A DNA stretch of 47,421 nt from Bryobacter sp. (GCA_022843605.1 JALHNI010000031.1:1-47421), one strand, 5' to 3'. Counted from the stretch's first letter, positions 15,356-24,735 are shown. Made by a program: numbers and translations. The notes: generated by a model not told the origin, from the letters alone.

Positions 15356-16650
15356 GCGGCGACCTGAAGCGCTGGCTCAACTTTGGTAGCGGAGTGGGCC
15401 TCGAGATTGAGCCGACGCGCTTGCGCGTGTCAGTGGTACGGGTGCGTCCGGCGGGCGCCACGCAGGTTGCTTCGTATCAGATCGAGAGCTACCTGGAGCG
15501 GCCCGCGGCGGAATGGGGCGCGGAGTACGCGGCATTCCTGAAGCAGCATGGCGTTAGCCACTCAGCCGCCTATGTGGTGTTGCCTCGAAGCGAAGCGATT
15601 GTCCGCGTAATCAATCTGCAGGGTGTTCTAGACCGCGATCTCGCCGCCGCGGTGGGCTACCAGTTGGACGGGCTGCATCCGTATGGCGAAGATGACGTGG
15701 CTGCGGACTATGCGCGCCTGGGTGATTCGCCTTGGGTGCTGGCGGCCATTGCGAAACGCGAAACGTTGAGTTTCTACACGACTCTTTTCGCCGAGGCCGG
15801 GGTGGCCGTGGCAAACGTGTCGCCGTCGGCGGCGCTGATCTGGGCGGGACTTCGGGCGTTGAACGAGCCGCCTCCGAGCGGGTTGCTGCTGTGGGCGGAA
15901 CGGGAGACCGCGGACGGACCAGCCGTCGAGGTCTACGGAGAGAGCGAGTCCCGGCCGGCCTACTCGGTCGTCTTTGACCAGACGCGCCTGGAAGACGCGG
16001 CGCGTTTGCGGTCGCTGGCCACGTCGGAGCTTCGGCTGGACGCCGCGACGGAACCTCAGCCTTTACCGGACCTAGCCTTTACCGCTGCCATCCTTTCGGC
16101 GTTGCCGCGGCGGGCGTTGGCGGTGAACCTGCTCAATGAGGCCGAACGGACCTCGTCCTCGCGGCTCTGGCTGGTGCCGACGGCGATTCTGTTGGCGGTG
16201 CTGGCCTTGCTCACTACGGCGTATCTGATGCAGCAGAACTATCAGAATCAGAAGCTGCTGGAGCGGCTCAATCAGGAGATCGCCCGGGTGGAGCGCTACC
16301 AAGCGGAGTCGGCGAAACTAGACTCCGAGGTGGTTGCGTTGCGCGAACGTACGAAGCTGCTGGATACGATGCGTCTGCGCACGCCGGAGGACCTGGACAC
16401 CCTGCTGGACCTGACGCGGATCCTGACGCCGCCGGGTTGGCTGATGTCGCTGGACCTGACGCGGCAGCACATAGCCGTTTCTGGTGAGGCGCCCCAAGCC
16501 GATTCGCTTTTGCAGACCCTGGATGCCTCGCCACGGCTCAAGGAGTCGCAGCACCTGATGCCGGTGGCCCGGTCACAGGGGCTGGATCAGTTCCGAGTCC
16601 GTGCGATGCGGGAAGGGCTGTCGGCGGGCCCGGCGGAGGTGAAAAAGTGA
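15352..16650 (+). CDS. gspL: GspL/PilM-PilN-like inner-membrane assembly protein
   Basis: The 432-residue protein has a GTG start overlapping the gspK stop. Residues 1-260 form an actin-like (PilM/GspL) cytoplasmic domain. A transmembrane helix follows at about 271-293 (LWLVPTAILLAVLALLTTAYLM, split), then a coiled coil (NQKLLERLNQEIARVERYQ) and a small PilN-like ferredoxin fold (LTPPGWLMSLDLTRQHIAVSG). In T2SS, GspL links the GspE ATPase to GspM. The arrangement resembles PilM and PilN joined in one chain, which is what GspL is. The stop overlaps the next start by 4 bases. Confidence 0.85.
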   Translation: MSGDLKRWLNFGSGVGLEIEPTRLRVSVVRVRPAGATQVASYQIESYLERPAAEWGAEYAAFLKQHGVSHSAAYVVLPRSEAIVRVINLQGVLDRDLAAAVGYQLDGLHPYGEDDVAADYARLGDSPWVLAAIAKRETLSFYTTLFAEAGVAVANVSPSAALIWAGLRALNEPPPSGLLLWAERETADGPAVEVYGESESRPAYSVVFDQTRLEDAARLRSLATSELRLDAATEPQPLPDLAFTAAILSALPRRALAVNLLNEAERTSSSRLWLVPTAILLAVLALLTTAYLMQQNYQNQKLLERLNQEIARVERYQAESAKLDSEVVALRERTKLLDTMRLRTPEDLDTLLDLTRILTPPGWLMSLDLTRQHIAVSGEAPQADSLLQTLDASPRLKESQHLMPVARSQGLDQFRVRAMREGLSAGPAEVKK

Positions 16651-17243
16651 ACCTGAACCAGCGCGATCGCCGCGCCGTGACGATGCTCGCCGTCTTTTTG
16701 CTGTTGACCTGCGTCATCTATTGGTGGCCGCAGGAAACGGATGGCGTCAGCGCGCCACCCGTCACCGCCGATGAAATCGACCTGGCGCAGAAGCGTCTGC
16801 TCCGGTTGAGACAGATTGGCGCCACTTTGCCCGGAAAGCGGGAAGTGGCAAAACGGGTGTCTGAGGAAGTAAAGAGCCGCGAGCAGGGATTGATCCCCGG
16901 TGAGACGGCCGCCCAGGCGCAAGCCCAGCTTTCGCAAGTGTTGCGGAGGGTGGGACGGTTGCAAATGCCGCCTCTGGAAGTGCGCACGGTGGACGTCGGC
17001 GTGGTCCGGCCGCTGGGCGAAGACTATGGCGAAGTGGCCGTAACGACGGCGTTCGATGGACAGATTGATTCTTTGGTGAATTTGTTGACTGATTTGACAC
17101 GACAACCCGAAATCCTCGCCACCAGCGAGATGCGGATCGTCTCGACCAACGAGAAGAAGAAGAGTTTGCGGGTGCAAATTACGGTGTCCGGTGTGGTGTC
17201 GCGCAAGTTGGTGCCGGATCTGAAGAAGAGCGGCCGATCATGA
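16647..17243 (+). CDS. gspM: GspM/PilO-like inner-membrane protein
   Basis: The 198-residue protein uses a GTG start overlapping gspL. One transmembrane helix lies at about residues 11-27 (TMLAVFLLLTCVIYWWP), followed by a coiled coil (about 40-100) and a ferredoxin-like C-terminal domain (VAVTTAFDGQIDSLVNLLTDL). This topology is that of GspM/PilO, which pairs with GspL. Family assignment rests mainly on topology and order. The stop overlaps the next start by 4 bases. Confidence 0.8.
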   Translation: MNLNQRDRRAVTMLAVFLLLTCVIYWWPQETDGVSAPPVTADEIDLAQKRLLRLRQIGATLPGKREVAKRVSEEVKSREQGLIPGETAAQAQAQLSQVLRRVGRLQMPPLEVRTVDVGVVRPLGEDYGEVAVTTAFDGQIDSLVNLLTDLTRQPEILATSEMRIVSTNEKKKSLRVQITVSGVVSRKLVPDLKKSGRS

Positions 17244-17977
17244 AGCGCCGGATCATGTTTCTGAATGTCGTGCTGCTGGGCGTTGCCGTCCTGTTGGCGT
17301 ACGAGATCCGCAAGAACTGGCTGGAAGCGCAAGCGCGCGAACGGCGGATGCTGGCGGCCCGTCCGGCGAAAGTGGCGTTGGCGGTGCCTCCGGCGGTGCC
17401 CGCCCCGCAGGCCGCTCCGGCGGCCGGCTACGCCGATCTTGCCATGCGGACGCTGTTCGCGAAGGACCGCAACCCCAACGTCATTGTGGAGCCGCCCCCG
17501 CCTCCGCCGCCGCCCCCTCCGGTGCCGCCGTTTCCCTATTCCTACGGCGTGATGGATTTAGGCGATGGTCCGATGATCGCCATGGCGCCGCGGGGCGGCA
17601 GCCAGAAGTTCTACCAAAAGGGCGGCAAGGTGGGCGAGTTCACGCTGGCCGAGATTCGGCAGGACAGCATCGTACTCGAGTGGAACGGGAAGACTTTTGA
17701 TAAGAAATTGACTGAGTTGGTGGATCGCTCCGGCGGTGTCGATAACGCGCCGCGTACGCCATCTGCGCCCACGCAGGCTCCGGTCTACAATCAGGCGCCG
17801 ACGCCCCCTCCGATTGCGAAGGGCGACGCCTCGCCGGGTGGGGTGGATATCGGCGGTGGGATTCGAAGTTGCAATGCGGGTGACACGTCGCCCAGCGGTA
17901 CCGTCGTTGGCGGGCTGCGAAAGATCGTCACCACGACGCCGTTCGGCTCGAACTGCCGCTGGGAACCGGTCCGCTAA
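17240..17977 (+). CDS. GspC-like inner-membrane clamp protein
   Basis: The 245-residue protein has an N-terminal transmembrane helix (about residues 5-21) and a Pro/Ala linker with a run of about ten prolines near residues 84-95. A small beta domain follows (YSYGVMDLGDGPMIAMAPRG ... KGGKVGEFTLAEIRQDSIVLEW) that reads like the homology region of GspC, which binds the secretin. I see no PDZ domain; instead there is a Pro/Gly-rich tail with two cysteines (SCNAG, NCRWE). Its place between gspM and gspD supports the GspC role. It ends before a small gap and a Shine-Dalgarno sequence (aggag) for the next gene. Confidence 0.7.
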   Translation: MKRRIMFLNVVLLGVAVLLAYEIRKNWLEAQARERRMLAARPAKVALAVPPAVPAPQAAPAAGYADLAMRTLFAKDRNPNVIVEPPPPPPPPPPVPPFPYSYGVMDLGDGPMIAMAPRGGSQKFYQKGGKVGEFTLAEIRQDSIVLEWNGKTFDKKLTELVDRSGGVDNAPRTPSAPTQAPVYNQAPTPPPIAKGDASPGGVDIGGGIRSCNAGDTSPSGTVVGGLRKIVTTTPFGSNCRWEPVR

Positions 17978-18002
17978 AGAAAGAAATCAGGAGATAACGA
18001 AT

Positions 18003-18431
18003 ATGTTGCACGCAGGAATTTTGTTGATGATGACTTTGGCGGACCTGGGCCAGTCGCGTCCCGTGGCGAAGAAGGCGGCTCCGAAAGCGCCGATGACGGC
18101 GGCCAAAAAGGCGCCGGTAATGGCGCCGTTGACACTGCCCACGGCGGCCGTGTCGTCGGGTCCGAATCAGTGGACCCATACCGATGCCCAGGGTAAGGAA
18201 TGGATTTACCGCCAGGGTCCGTTTGGACTCACGCGGATGGCGAAGACCGCGCCGGTGGTGACGGAATCGCGTCTGCACGAAGGCATCAGCGTGGTGGAGC
18301 AAGGCGATCAGGTGCAGTTCAGCCGTCAAGGTCCTTTTGGTCTCACCTCCTGGACCAAGAAGATGGACGACGTGAACGAAGTCGAGCGGATGGCGATTGA
18401 AAAGTCGCGCGCCGCCAAGTCGAAGCAGTAG
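18003..18431 (+). CDS. small protein with duplicated RQGPFGLT motif, unknown function
   Basis: The 142-residue protein follows an aggag ribosome site. The N-terminus (MLHAGILLMMTLADLGQS) may be a signal peptide. A Lys/Ala/Pro-rich linker comes next (about 20-55). The core contains the same motif twice: WIYRQGPFGLTRM at about residues 67-79 and QFSRQGPFGLTSW at about 101-113. No cysteine is present, so no lipobox. I do not recognise it. Its position directly before gspD (9-base gap) would suit a secretin accessory or pilot protein, but that is only positional. Confidence 0.75.
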   Translation: MLHAGILLMMTLADLGQSRPVAKKAAPKAPMTAAKKAPVMAPLTLPTAAVSSGPNQWTHTDAQGKEWIYRQGPFGLTRMAKTAPVVTESRLHEGISVVEQGDQVQFSRQGPFGLTSWTKKMDDVNEVERMAIEKSRAAKSKQ

Positions 18432-18440
18432 CGGAGAGTT

Positions 18441-20735
18441 ATGAACCGATTTGTCCCGATCTTGCTGGTGGCCGCGGTATTGAGTGCCCAGAATCCGGCG
18501 GTACCGAATCCCGCGGCGCAGAATCCGGTGCAGGCGGCACCCGCCGCGCCGCCCATCAGCGCCATTCCTGCCGTCACCCAGACCGCTCCGCAGCAGGCCC
18601 CTCCCAGCAACATGGTGCTGAATCTGCCAAACGCTTCCTTGCGCGAAGTGATTGACATGCTGGCACGCCGCCTCAAGATCAACTACATCATTGATAAGCG
18701 GGTGAACGGCGAAGTCACCATGCAGACCTACGGCGAGATCAAGGGCGTCGATGTTCGCAGTTTGCTGGAGACGATTCTGCGCATCAACGGTGCGGCCATG
18801 GTGCAGGTGGGGGACATTTTCCGCATCGTACCGACGGGCGAAGTAATCCGGCTTCCCATCAATCCTTCGCGGGACACGAAGGATCTGCCGGACGACGATC
18901 GCATGGTGATGAACCTCATCTTTCTGAAGTACGTTACGGTGAGCGAAGTTCAGAAGCTACTGGATCAATTTATGGGTGAGGGCTCCAAGTCCATCGCCTA
19001 CGATCCCGCCAACTTGCTGATCATCCTCGACAATGCGCGCAGCATGCGCCGCACTATGGAGATGTTGACGCTGTTCGACAACGACGCCTTCGCCAATCAG
19101 CGAGTGCGTCTTTTCGAAACGAGTAACGGCCGTCCCACGGACATCGTGAAGGAGTTGGAGGCCATCTTTAAGGGCATTTCCCTTGGCGAAAAATCGAACG
19201 GCATTCGGTTCATGCCGCTTGATCGCATCAACACCATCATCGCCGTGGCTCCGAATCCAGGCATCTTTGCCGATGTCGAGAACTGGCTGGGGAAGCTTGA
19301 TATTCCCGTGAAGGCTCCGGTGGGCGCGGTGGACAACTGGGTGTACCGCGTGAAGTATGGCGAAGCCAGCATTCTCTCGCAGGCGGTGATGGCCCTTTAC
19401 TCAGGCGATCCGTTCATGTTGATGATGCTGTCGCAGATGGGTATGTTCTCGAGCGGCGGCGGATCCTGTGGTTCCGGTGGCGGCGGCGGCTTTGGCGGAG
19501 GTGGCTTCGGGGGCAATGTCCAGGGTTTCGGCGGTCAGCAGGGGGGCGTGGGCGCCTTCGGCGGCATGGGCATGATGGGCATGAACCCGATGATGATGGG
19601 CGGCGCCGGCATGATGGGCATGGGCATGATGGGCGGCTACGGAATGACCGGCATGGGTGGCTATGGCAGTCCTTACGGCATGTCCGCCTACGGCGGAGTC
19701 CAGCAGCAGGGCCGCAACCCGATGGCGACTCCCGGCGCGGCGCCTGGCGCGGCGGGGGCGGTTGACCAAACCGGCGGCTACCTGAATCCCGGGAACTCCG
19801 GCGCGCCGGCCCCCAGGTCTCCGCGCGTGGTGCCCAATCCCTTCGACAACTCATTGTTGATTCAGGGCACGCCCCAGGAGTATGAGCAAATCGTTAAACT
19901 CCTGCGCCAACTCGATATCGCGCCGCGGCAGGTGCTGATTGAAGCGCGCATCTACGAAGTGACGCTTTCCGGCGCGTTTTCGAGCGGCGTGCAGGCCTTC
20001 CTGCAGCGACGCTCGGCCGCCTCCGGCACGCCTTCGGATTCTTCGAGCGCGAGCCGTCAGTTGCTCGCTACCGCTACCGGTACGGGAGCCAATCTCACCG
20101 CCGGCCTATTGGTTGGCCAGAGCCGCGAACTTCTGGCTTTCCTGAATGTGCAGGAAACGCAAGGCCGTTCGAAGACGATCGCGAGCCCCAGTATCATCGC
20201 CACGGACAACTGCCAGGCGTCGGTCACCGTTGGCACCGACGTGCCGACGCTCACCTCACAGGCCGTTTCCGGCATTCAGCAGCAAGGCACGTCGCTCTTC
20301 ACGAATCAGATTTCCAATCGCAGCGCGGGCGTCAACTTCAGCATTAAACCGAAAGTTCTGCCCAGCGGCATTGTGACTTTGGAGATTAACCAGGACATTA
20401 GCTCGCCCATCCCGCCTTCGCCAGGCGCGGGGATCCAATCTCCGTCGTTCAGCCGCCGCAATGTGGCCACGCGCGTCACGGTGCAGGATGGCGATACGGT
20501 GGCCATTGCGGGCATCATCCAGGAGTCCGAATCGAGTTCGTCAGCGGGCATTCCCGGACTGCATAAGCTGCCCGTGGTGGGTGCGCTTTTCGGCAACCGT
20601 TCGAGCAACAAGGGCCGCACCGAACTGGTGATCTTCATGACGCCGCGCGTGATTTACGACACCAACGATATTGCGGACGCCAGCGAAGAGGTCCGCTCCC
20701 GACTGAAGCGCCTCAACAAGATAATCAAAGAATAG
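18441..20735 (+). CDS. gspD: type II secretion outer-membrane secretin GspD
   Basis: The 764-residue protein has a signal peptide (MNRFVPILLVAAVLSAQ) and a Pro/Ala linker. The N0 domain follows (LNLPNASLREVIDMLARRL, residues about 59-130), then further N domains, and the secretin domain from about residue 480 to 745 (VPTLTSQAV, VTVQDGDTVAIAGIIQES, GIPGLHKLPVVGALFG, ELVIFMTPRVI). It forms the outer-membrane channel. An unusual feature is a long low-complexity insert at about residues 335-462: a Gly-rich part followed by a stretch of about 45 residues with some fifteen methionines (MGMMGMNPMMMGG type). The gene closes the core T2SS operon; the next gene begins 40 bases downstream. Confidence 0.95.
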   Translation: MNRFVPILLVAAVLSAQNPAVPNPAAQNPVQAAPAAPPISAIPAVTQTAPQQAPPSNMVLNLPNASLREVIDMLARRLKINYIIDKRVNGEVTMQTYGEIKGVDVRSLLETILRINGAAMVQVGDIFRIVPTGEVIRLPINPSRDTKDLPDDDRMVMNLIFLKYVTVSEVQKLLDQFMGEGSKSIAYDPANLLIILDNARSMRRTMEMLTLFDNDAFANQRVRLFETSNGRPTDIVKELEAIFKGISLGEKSNGIRFMPLDRINTIIAVAPNPGIFADVENWLGKLDIPVKAPVGAVDNWVYRVKYGEASILSQAVMALYSGDPFMLMMLSQMGMFSSGGGSCGSGGGGGFGGGGFGGNVQGFGGQQGGVGAFGGMGMMGMNPMMMGGAGMMGMGMMGGYGMTGMGGYGSPYGMSAYGGVQQQGRNPMATPGAAPGAAGAVDQTGGYLNPGNSGAPAPRSPRVVPNPFDNSLLIQGTPQEYEQIVKLLRQLDIAPRQVLIEARIYEVTLSGAFSSGVQAFLQRRSAASGTPSDSSSASRQLLATATGTGANLTAGLLVGQSRELLAFLNVQETQGRSKTIASPSIIATDNCQASVTVGTDVPTLTSQAVSGIQQQGTSLFTNQISNRSAGVNFSIKPKVLPSGIVTLEINQDISSPIPPSPGAGIQSPSFSRRNVATRVTVQDGDTVAIAGIIQESESSSSAGIPGLHKLPVVGALFGNRSSNKGRTELVIFMTPRVIYDTNDIADASEEVRSRLKRLNKIIKE

Positions 20736-20775
20736 AGCAACTTCGGCGGCCTGCCGCGGGTTACTTTGGAGATTC

Positions 20776-23700
20776 ATGCTTTTGCGCTGCCTCCTCACCT
20801 GCGTGCTAGCGACGCTCGCCTACGGCCAGTCCGGCTCGAATATTGCGATCGGCCAAGGTGCGCCAACCGACGCGATCCGGCAGCGGTTCGTGAGTAACTA
20901 CTACCGTGGGCGCTTTCCCTCCATCACTTCACTCCCGCCCCTGAGCCCGGTGACCTCCTTCGGCGGCACCGGCTATGTCCAGGAGTTTCCGGACATTACC
21001 AAGAATGCTGGTTTGCAGCATGCGCTGATCGTCGGCAACGCGATTTTCGATCGTGAGGGCTTCCTGATCGACACGTATCAGGTCTTCGCCCCGATGTACG
21101 CCTACTACACCAGTGGAGCGCTGGGCTTCGCCAACCTGGGCTTTCCCATCAGCGATACGGATATCGTCGAAGTGCGCGATGAGCAGGGAATCGTCGTGCG
21201 CACTTTCCAGTACCAGTTCTTTCAGAAGAGCTACGCGCTCTTCGTTTGGAGTGCGCCGCCGGATGCCACCTCCACCAATACCAGCTTCTTCCTCCGGGAG
21301 CCGTTCTACTCGCGCTGGAGGGCGCTGGGACAACTGGGAGTTATGGGCGCGGTCACCAGTGCGGAGACCAGCGTGACGGTGGATACGGTTACGGCCACGC
21401 GCCTCGATTTCCAGTACGGTTATCTCTTCAATACGACGGCCGGCCCTTCCGCCGGGCGCATCGTAGCCGTCAAAGAGCCCATCAATCGTGTATACCGGGC
21501 GAACGGCGGACCCACCGGCCGGCTCGGCTTACCCCTGAACGACGAACTGGTGCTGGCCAACGGCCGTCGCCGCCAGACTTTCCAGGGCGGCAGCATCGAG
21601 TACGGCGTGGGCGAAACGCCCGTTCTCCGGAATGCTGTTTTCGCAGTAACCCTTACCTCGGCCGGTTCGCTGCGCTTGAACCTGAACGATACCTTTCAGA
21701 TCCGCACCCAACTGGTGACGACTACCGGCGAAAGCGTCGCCGATCGGGATGTCTCCTGGACCACCTCGAATTCACGCGTGATTCAGATCGCCGTGGCGCC
21801 GAATCAAACCGGCGTCGCCACTCTGCGCGCCGTCGGCGGGGGCAGCGCCTTTATCACTGCCACCAGCGAAGGCAAGAGCTCCTCGCCCCTGACGGTGTTT
21901 GTCGCCGCGCCTTGCTGCGCCGTGGGCGAAGGCGCGCCGACCGCTGCCCTGCAGCAATCCTTTCTCGATGCCGTCACCCGGAACCGGCTCAATCCGCGCC
22001 TGCCGTCTGCTTCTCCCGTGCAACGCTTCGGCGCGGGCTATCTGCAGGAGTTCGTTTCCGCGGACACCGGCCTGCGTTTCGTGTTGGCCAAGCCGGATTC
22101 CAGTTCGCTGGCCTACCTCCTCTCCGGCGGACTGTTGACGGCGTTTGAAGCCTTGGGCGGCGCCGGTGGCTCGTTGGGCTACCCGTTTGGCGACCCCAGC
22201 CCCAACGGCCGGCAGATCTTTGAGAACCAAGCCGCTTTGGCGGGCGATCCGGTGCGCGCCGTCGAGGGCGTCATCTTGAACCGCTGGGCGCAACTGGGCT
22301 ATGAGACCGGCGTGCTCGGAAATCCCAGTTCCGCCGTGTCAAGATTTCTGACATTTAGTGCCACCGCCGGTCGAGCACAGTACTTTCGCAACGGCGCGAT
22401 CCTGATGGCGGAGACCGGTGCACAAGCCAACCGTGCCTACTATGTTGCGGGTGTCATCGCGGCGAAGTATGCGGAAACCGGCGGTCCCGCAGGTACCAGT
22501 GGGCTCCCGATTAGCGACGAGTTTCAAGTGGGCGGTAGCCGGCGCCAGGAGTTTGAAGGCGCCACGTTCGAGTATCCGGCGGGCGGCGCCCTGGTGCAGG
22601 TAACCCAGAAGAACCGGCGCCCTACCGTGCTCGCGACTCCTTCCATTGTGGTGGCCGGCAATCGGGTGCGGCTCTCGGTTGGCGGCTTCGACCCTGGAAC
22701 GCAACTGCGAATTTCGGTGACCGGACTGCCTGATTTCCTGGTGACCGCTGAGAGTGGCTCTTATGCCTGGGATGCTTTCGTTCCTGGCAATGCCCGCACG
22801 GGGGCAATCCTCGTACGAGCGGTGGCGGTGGGGGTGACCAATCCGCCTGCTGCGGAGACAAGCTACCAGGTTCGGTCTCTTTCCGATGTTCGCTTCAGCC
22901 TGACGAAGCTGCGGGGCGATACGCAAACTGGTCCGCCCGGCGCCGTGCTACCGGTGGCTCTGCGCGTCCTTCTGAAGGATGAGTTCGGTTCCCCTGTCGT
23001 CAATGCGGTCGTTCGCTTCAATCCTTCTCCGGGCGGCAAGATCCTGCAAGCCGAAGTCTTCACCAATGCACAAGGCGAAGCCGAGACGTTTCTCCGCCTT
23101 CCGCCGGGTGAAGGTGTCGCCCTGGCTACCGCCGAAGCCGGCCGGCAAGCCGTCACCTTCAGTTTCCGCGTTGCCGCCCAGGCGCTTGCCAACTTCCCTC
23201 GGCTGACCCAGAACAGCGAGGAGAAGCTCGGCAACGGGCAGGAACCGATCTCCCGCAAAGGGGCATTGCTGGCGGCGGCTTCTTCGGTGTTGCGCTACTA
23301 CCAGGGACGCGGCGAACTTGCGCAACCCAACGGGCCTGCGGATCCGCTGGTGCTCAATCAGTTTCTGCGCGATGCCTGTGTCTTTGACGCAGCGGGCAAC
23401 CAGATCTGCGATGCGTTCATTGCACCGTTCGATGCTCCCGCTGAGCAAGTGCTCAACCCGTGGCGGGTGGGCCTGTTTACCGGTGGTGGAATTAATGTGT
23501 CGGTGGAGACCGCGACGCCCGAAACTGCGCGCGACCTTGTGGCTGCGGGATCACCCGTGATTCTGGCCTTATCGCTGACCTTGAACGGTCAACCGGCAGG
23601 TTCGCATTTCGTGGTAGCCATGGGCATTGATGGGAACGGAAGCGCTTTGGTGCACGATCCCAGCCCGGCATTGAACCGGGCCAGTCTGAACGACTATTTA

Positions 23701-24735
23701 GCTGGATTCACTACGGCGGCCGGTGCCTGGCGCGGAACGTTGACCGGCGCCTTCCGTCTACTGCCCCGCGGTCCGGCGGTCGGACAATTTCTGGTCCGGA
23801 CGAATGCAAGTCTGGAACTTGGCTCCGTGGCCGGCCCCTGCGGCGTGACGCTGGAGTTCCCGCAATCCGCGGCGGTACCTGCCGGAGCCGCCTCGACGTC
23901 AACGGCTTCGATGCTGCGCTTTCGAGCCTGCACCGCCGGTCCGACGGTGACGGATCCCTATCAGCTTGATCTTTCCGGCGGGCCGGCCGGCTTTCGGGCG
24001 GTCGTGACGGAACTCGGCCAACCTGCCCAAAGGGTGGAGCTCTCCGCTGCCACCCCGGCCGCGTACCGCATTTCGCGGCCGAACGGCGGTCCGCTTCTTC
24101 TGGCGGCACAAACCTTGACGGTTTCGACGGGTCAAGTGGTGAACTCTGCCAGCTTCGGCCGAACAGTGTCGCCGGGGACCCTCGTGACTATTTTCGGCAC
24201 AGGCCTGTCTGGTACTACCGGAGTGCCCACGGTTGAGATCGACGGCGTGGCGGCGCCGGTCGGCTTCGCGTCGGCGTTTCAGATCAACGCGCAGATCCCT
24301 CCGATGGCCACGCCGGGGATGGCAACTCTTCGGATCCGCTCTCCTTACGGATCCGTCGAACAGCCGCTCGAGATTGCCGAGGTGGCCCCAGCCATCTTCA
24401 CCCTGGCTCCAGGAATGGGCGCGGTAGTGAATCAGGACGGGTCAATCAATACGCCGAATTCGCCCTCGCCACGTGGGCAGGCCATTGTCATCTATGGCAC
24501 CGGTTTTGGCACGACGCGCGCCCAGGCGCAACTGCAAGTCGCCACCGTACCCATCACTGCGATGCTGAATGGACGGCCCATCACCGTGCTCTTCAGCGGC
24601 CTTACCCCCGGAATTGTTGGCCTCTATCAGGCTAACGCTATCATTCCAAGCGATTTACCGCCCGCGCTCGACTACCGTCTGGTGCTCCGCCAGGCCGCAA
24701 CAGAGAGCAACACCGTCACCGTCGCGGTTCAGTAG
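20776..24735 (+). CDS. large exported multidomain protein: LGFP-like repeats, Ig-like domains, inactive C39-like domain, Solibacter C-terminal domain
   Basis: The 1319-residue protein has a signal peptide (MLLRCLLTCVLATLAYGQ). Two related N-terminal modules begin with IGQGAPTDAIRQRF (residue about 25) and VGEGAPTAALQQSF (about 381). Each contains LGFP-like elements (NLGFPISD, RLGLPLND, TSGLPISDE) and the following Q-x-F-x-G-G/A pattern (RRQTFQGGSIEYG, RRQEFEGATFEYP). Between them lies a BIG2-like Ig domain (about 291-377). A Big1-like domain follows at about 700-800. A peptidase-C39-like domain covers about 808-1010, with the His (GSHFVVAMGIDG) but no Cys at the expected LLAAASSVLRYYQG start. 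The last 200 residues match the TIGR03437 Solibacter C-terminal type (GTLVTIFGTGLSG, VAPAIFTL). It sits 40 bases after gspD, so it is a likely T2SS client. Confidence 0.85.
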   Translation: MLLRCLLTCVLATLAYGQSGSNIAIGQGAPTDAIRQRFVSNYYRGRFPSITSLPPLSPVTSFGGTGYVQEFPDITKNAGLQHALIVGNAIFDREGFLIDTYQVFAPMYAYYTSGALGFANLGFPISDTDIVEVRDEQGIVVRTFQYQFFQKSYALFVWSAPPDATSTNTSFFLREPFYSRWRALGQLGVMGAVTSAETSVTVDTVTATRLDFQYGYLFNTTAGPSAGRIVAVKEPINRVYRANGGPTGRLGLPLNDELVLANGRRRQTFQGGSIEYGVGETPVLRNAVFAVTLTSAGSLRLNLNDTFQIRTQLVTTTGESVADRDVSWTTSNSRVIQIAVAPNQTGVATLRAVGGGSAFITATSEGKSSSPLTVFVAAPCCAVGEGAPTAALQQSFLDAVTRNRLNPRLPSASPVQRFGAGYLQEFVSADTGLRFVLAKPDSSSLAYLLSGGLLTAFEALGGAGGSLGYPFGDPSPNGRQIFENQAALAGDPVRAVEGVILNRWAQLGYETGVLGNPSSAVSRFLTFSATAGRAQYFRNGAILMAETGAQANRAYYVAGVIAAKYAETGGPAGTSGLPISDEFQVGGSRRQEFEGATFEYPAGGALVQVTQKNRRPTVLATPSIVVAGNRVRLSVGGFDPGTQLRISVTGLPDFLVTAESGSYAWDAFVPGNARTGAILVRAVAVGVTNPPAAETSYQVRSLSDVRFSLTKLRGDTQTGPPGAVLPVALRVLLKDEFGSPVVNAVVRFNPSPGGKILQAEVFTNAQGEAETFLRLPPGEGVALATAEAGRQAVTFSFRVAAQALANFPRLTQNSEEKLGNGQEPISRKGALLAAASSVLRYYQGRGELAQPNGPADPLVLNQFLRDACVFDAAGNQICDAFIAPFDAPAEQVLNPWRVGLFTGGGINVSVETATPETARDLVAAGSPVILALSLTLNGQPAGSHFVVAMGIDGNGSALVHDPSPALNRASLNDYLAGFTTAAGAWRGTLTGAFRLLPRGPAVGQFLVRTNASLELGSVAGPCGVTLEFPQSAAVPAGAASTSTASMLRFRACTAGPTVTDPYQLDLSGGPAGFRAVVTELGQPAQRVELSAATPAAYRISRPNGGPLLLAAQTLTVSTGQVVNSASFGRTVSPGTLVTIFGTGLSGTTGVPTVEIDGVAAPVGFASAFQINAQIPPMATPGMATLRIRSPYGSVEQPLEIAEVAPAIFTLAPGMGAVVNQDGSINTPNSPSPRGQAIVIYGTGFGTTRAQAQLQVATVPITAMLNGRPITVLFSGLTPGIVGLYQANAIIPSDLPPALDYRLVLRQAATESNTVTVAVQ

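Noticed and set aside
8888..20735. Reading the locus as a type IV pilus rather than a T2SS
   Set aside because: The set G, H, I, J, K with K-type saddle domain, a GspL-like fusion, a C-like protein and the secretin with N0 domain fits T2SS; no pilT, pilC/pilA-type major pilin or pilQ AMIN domain is seen.
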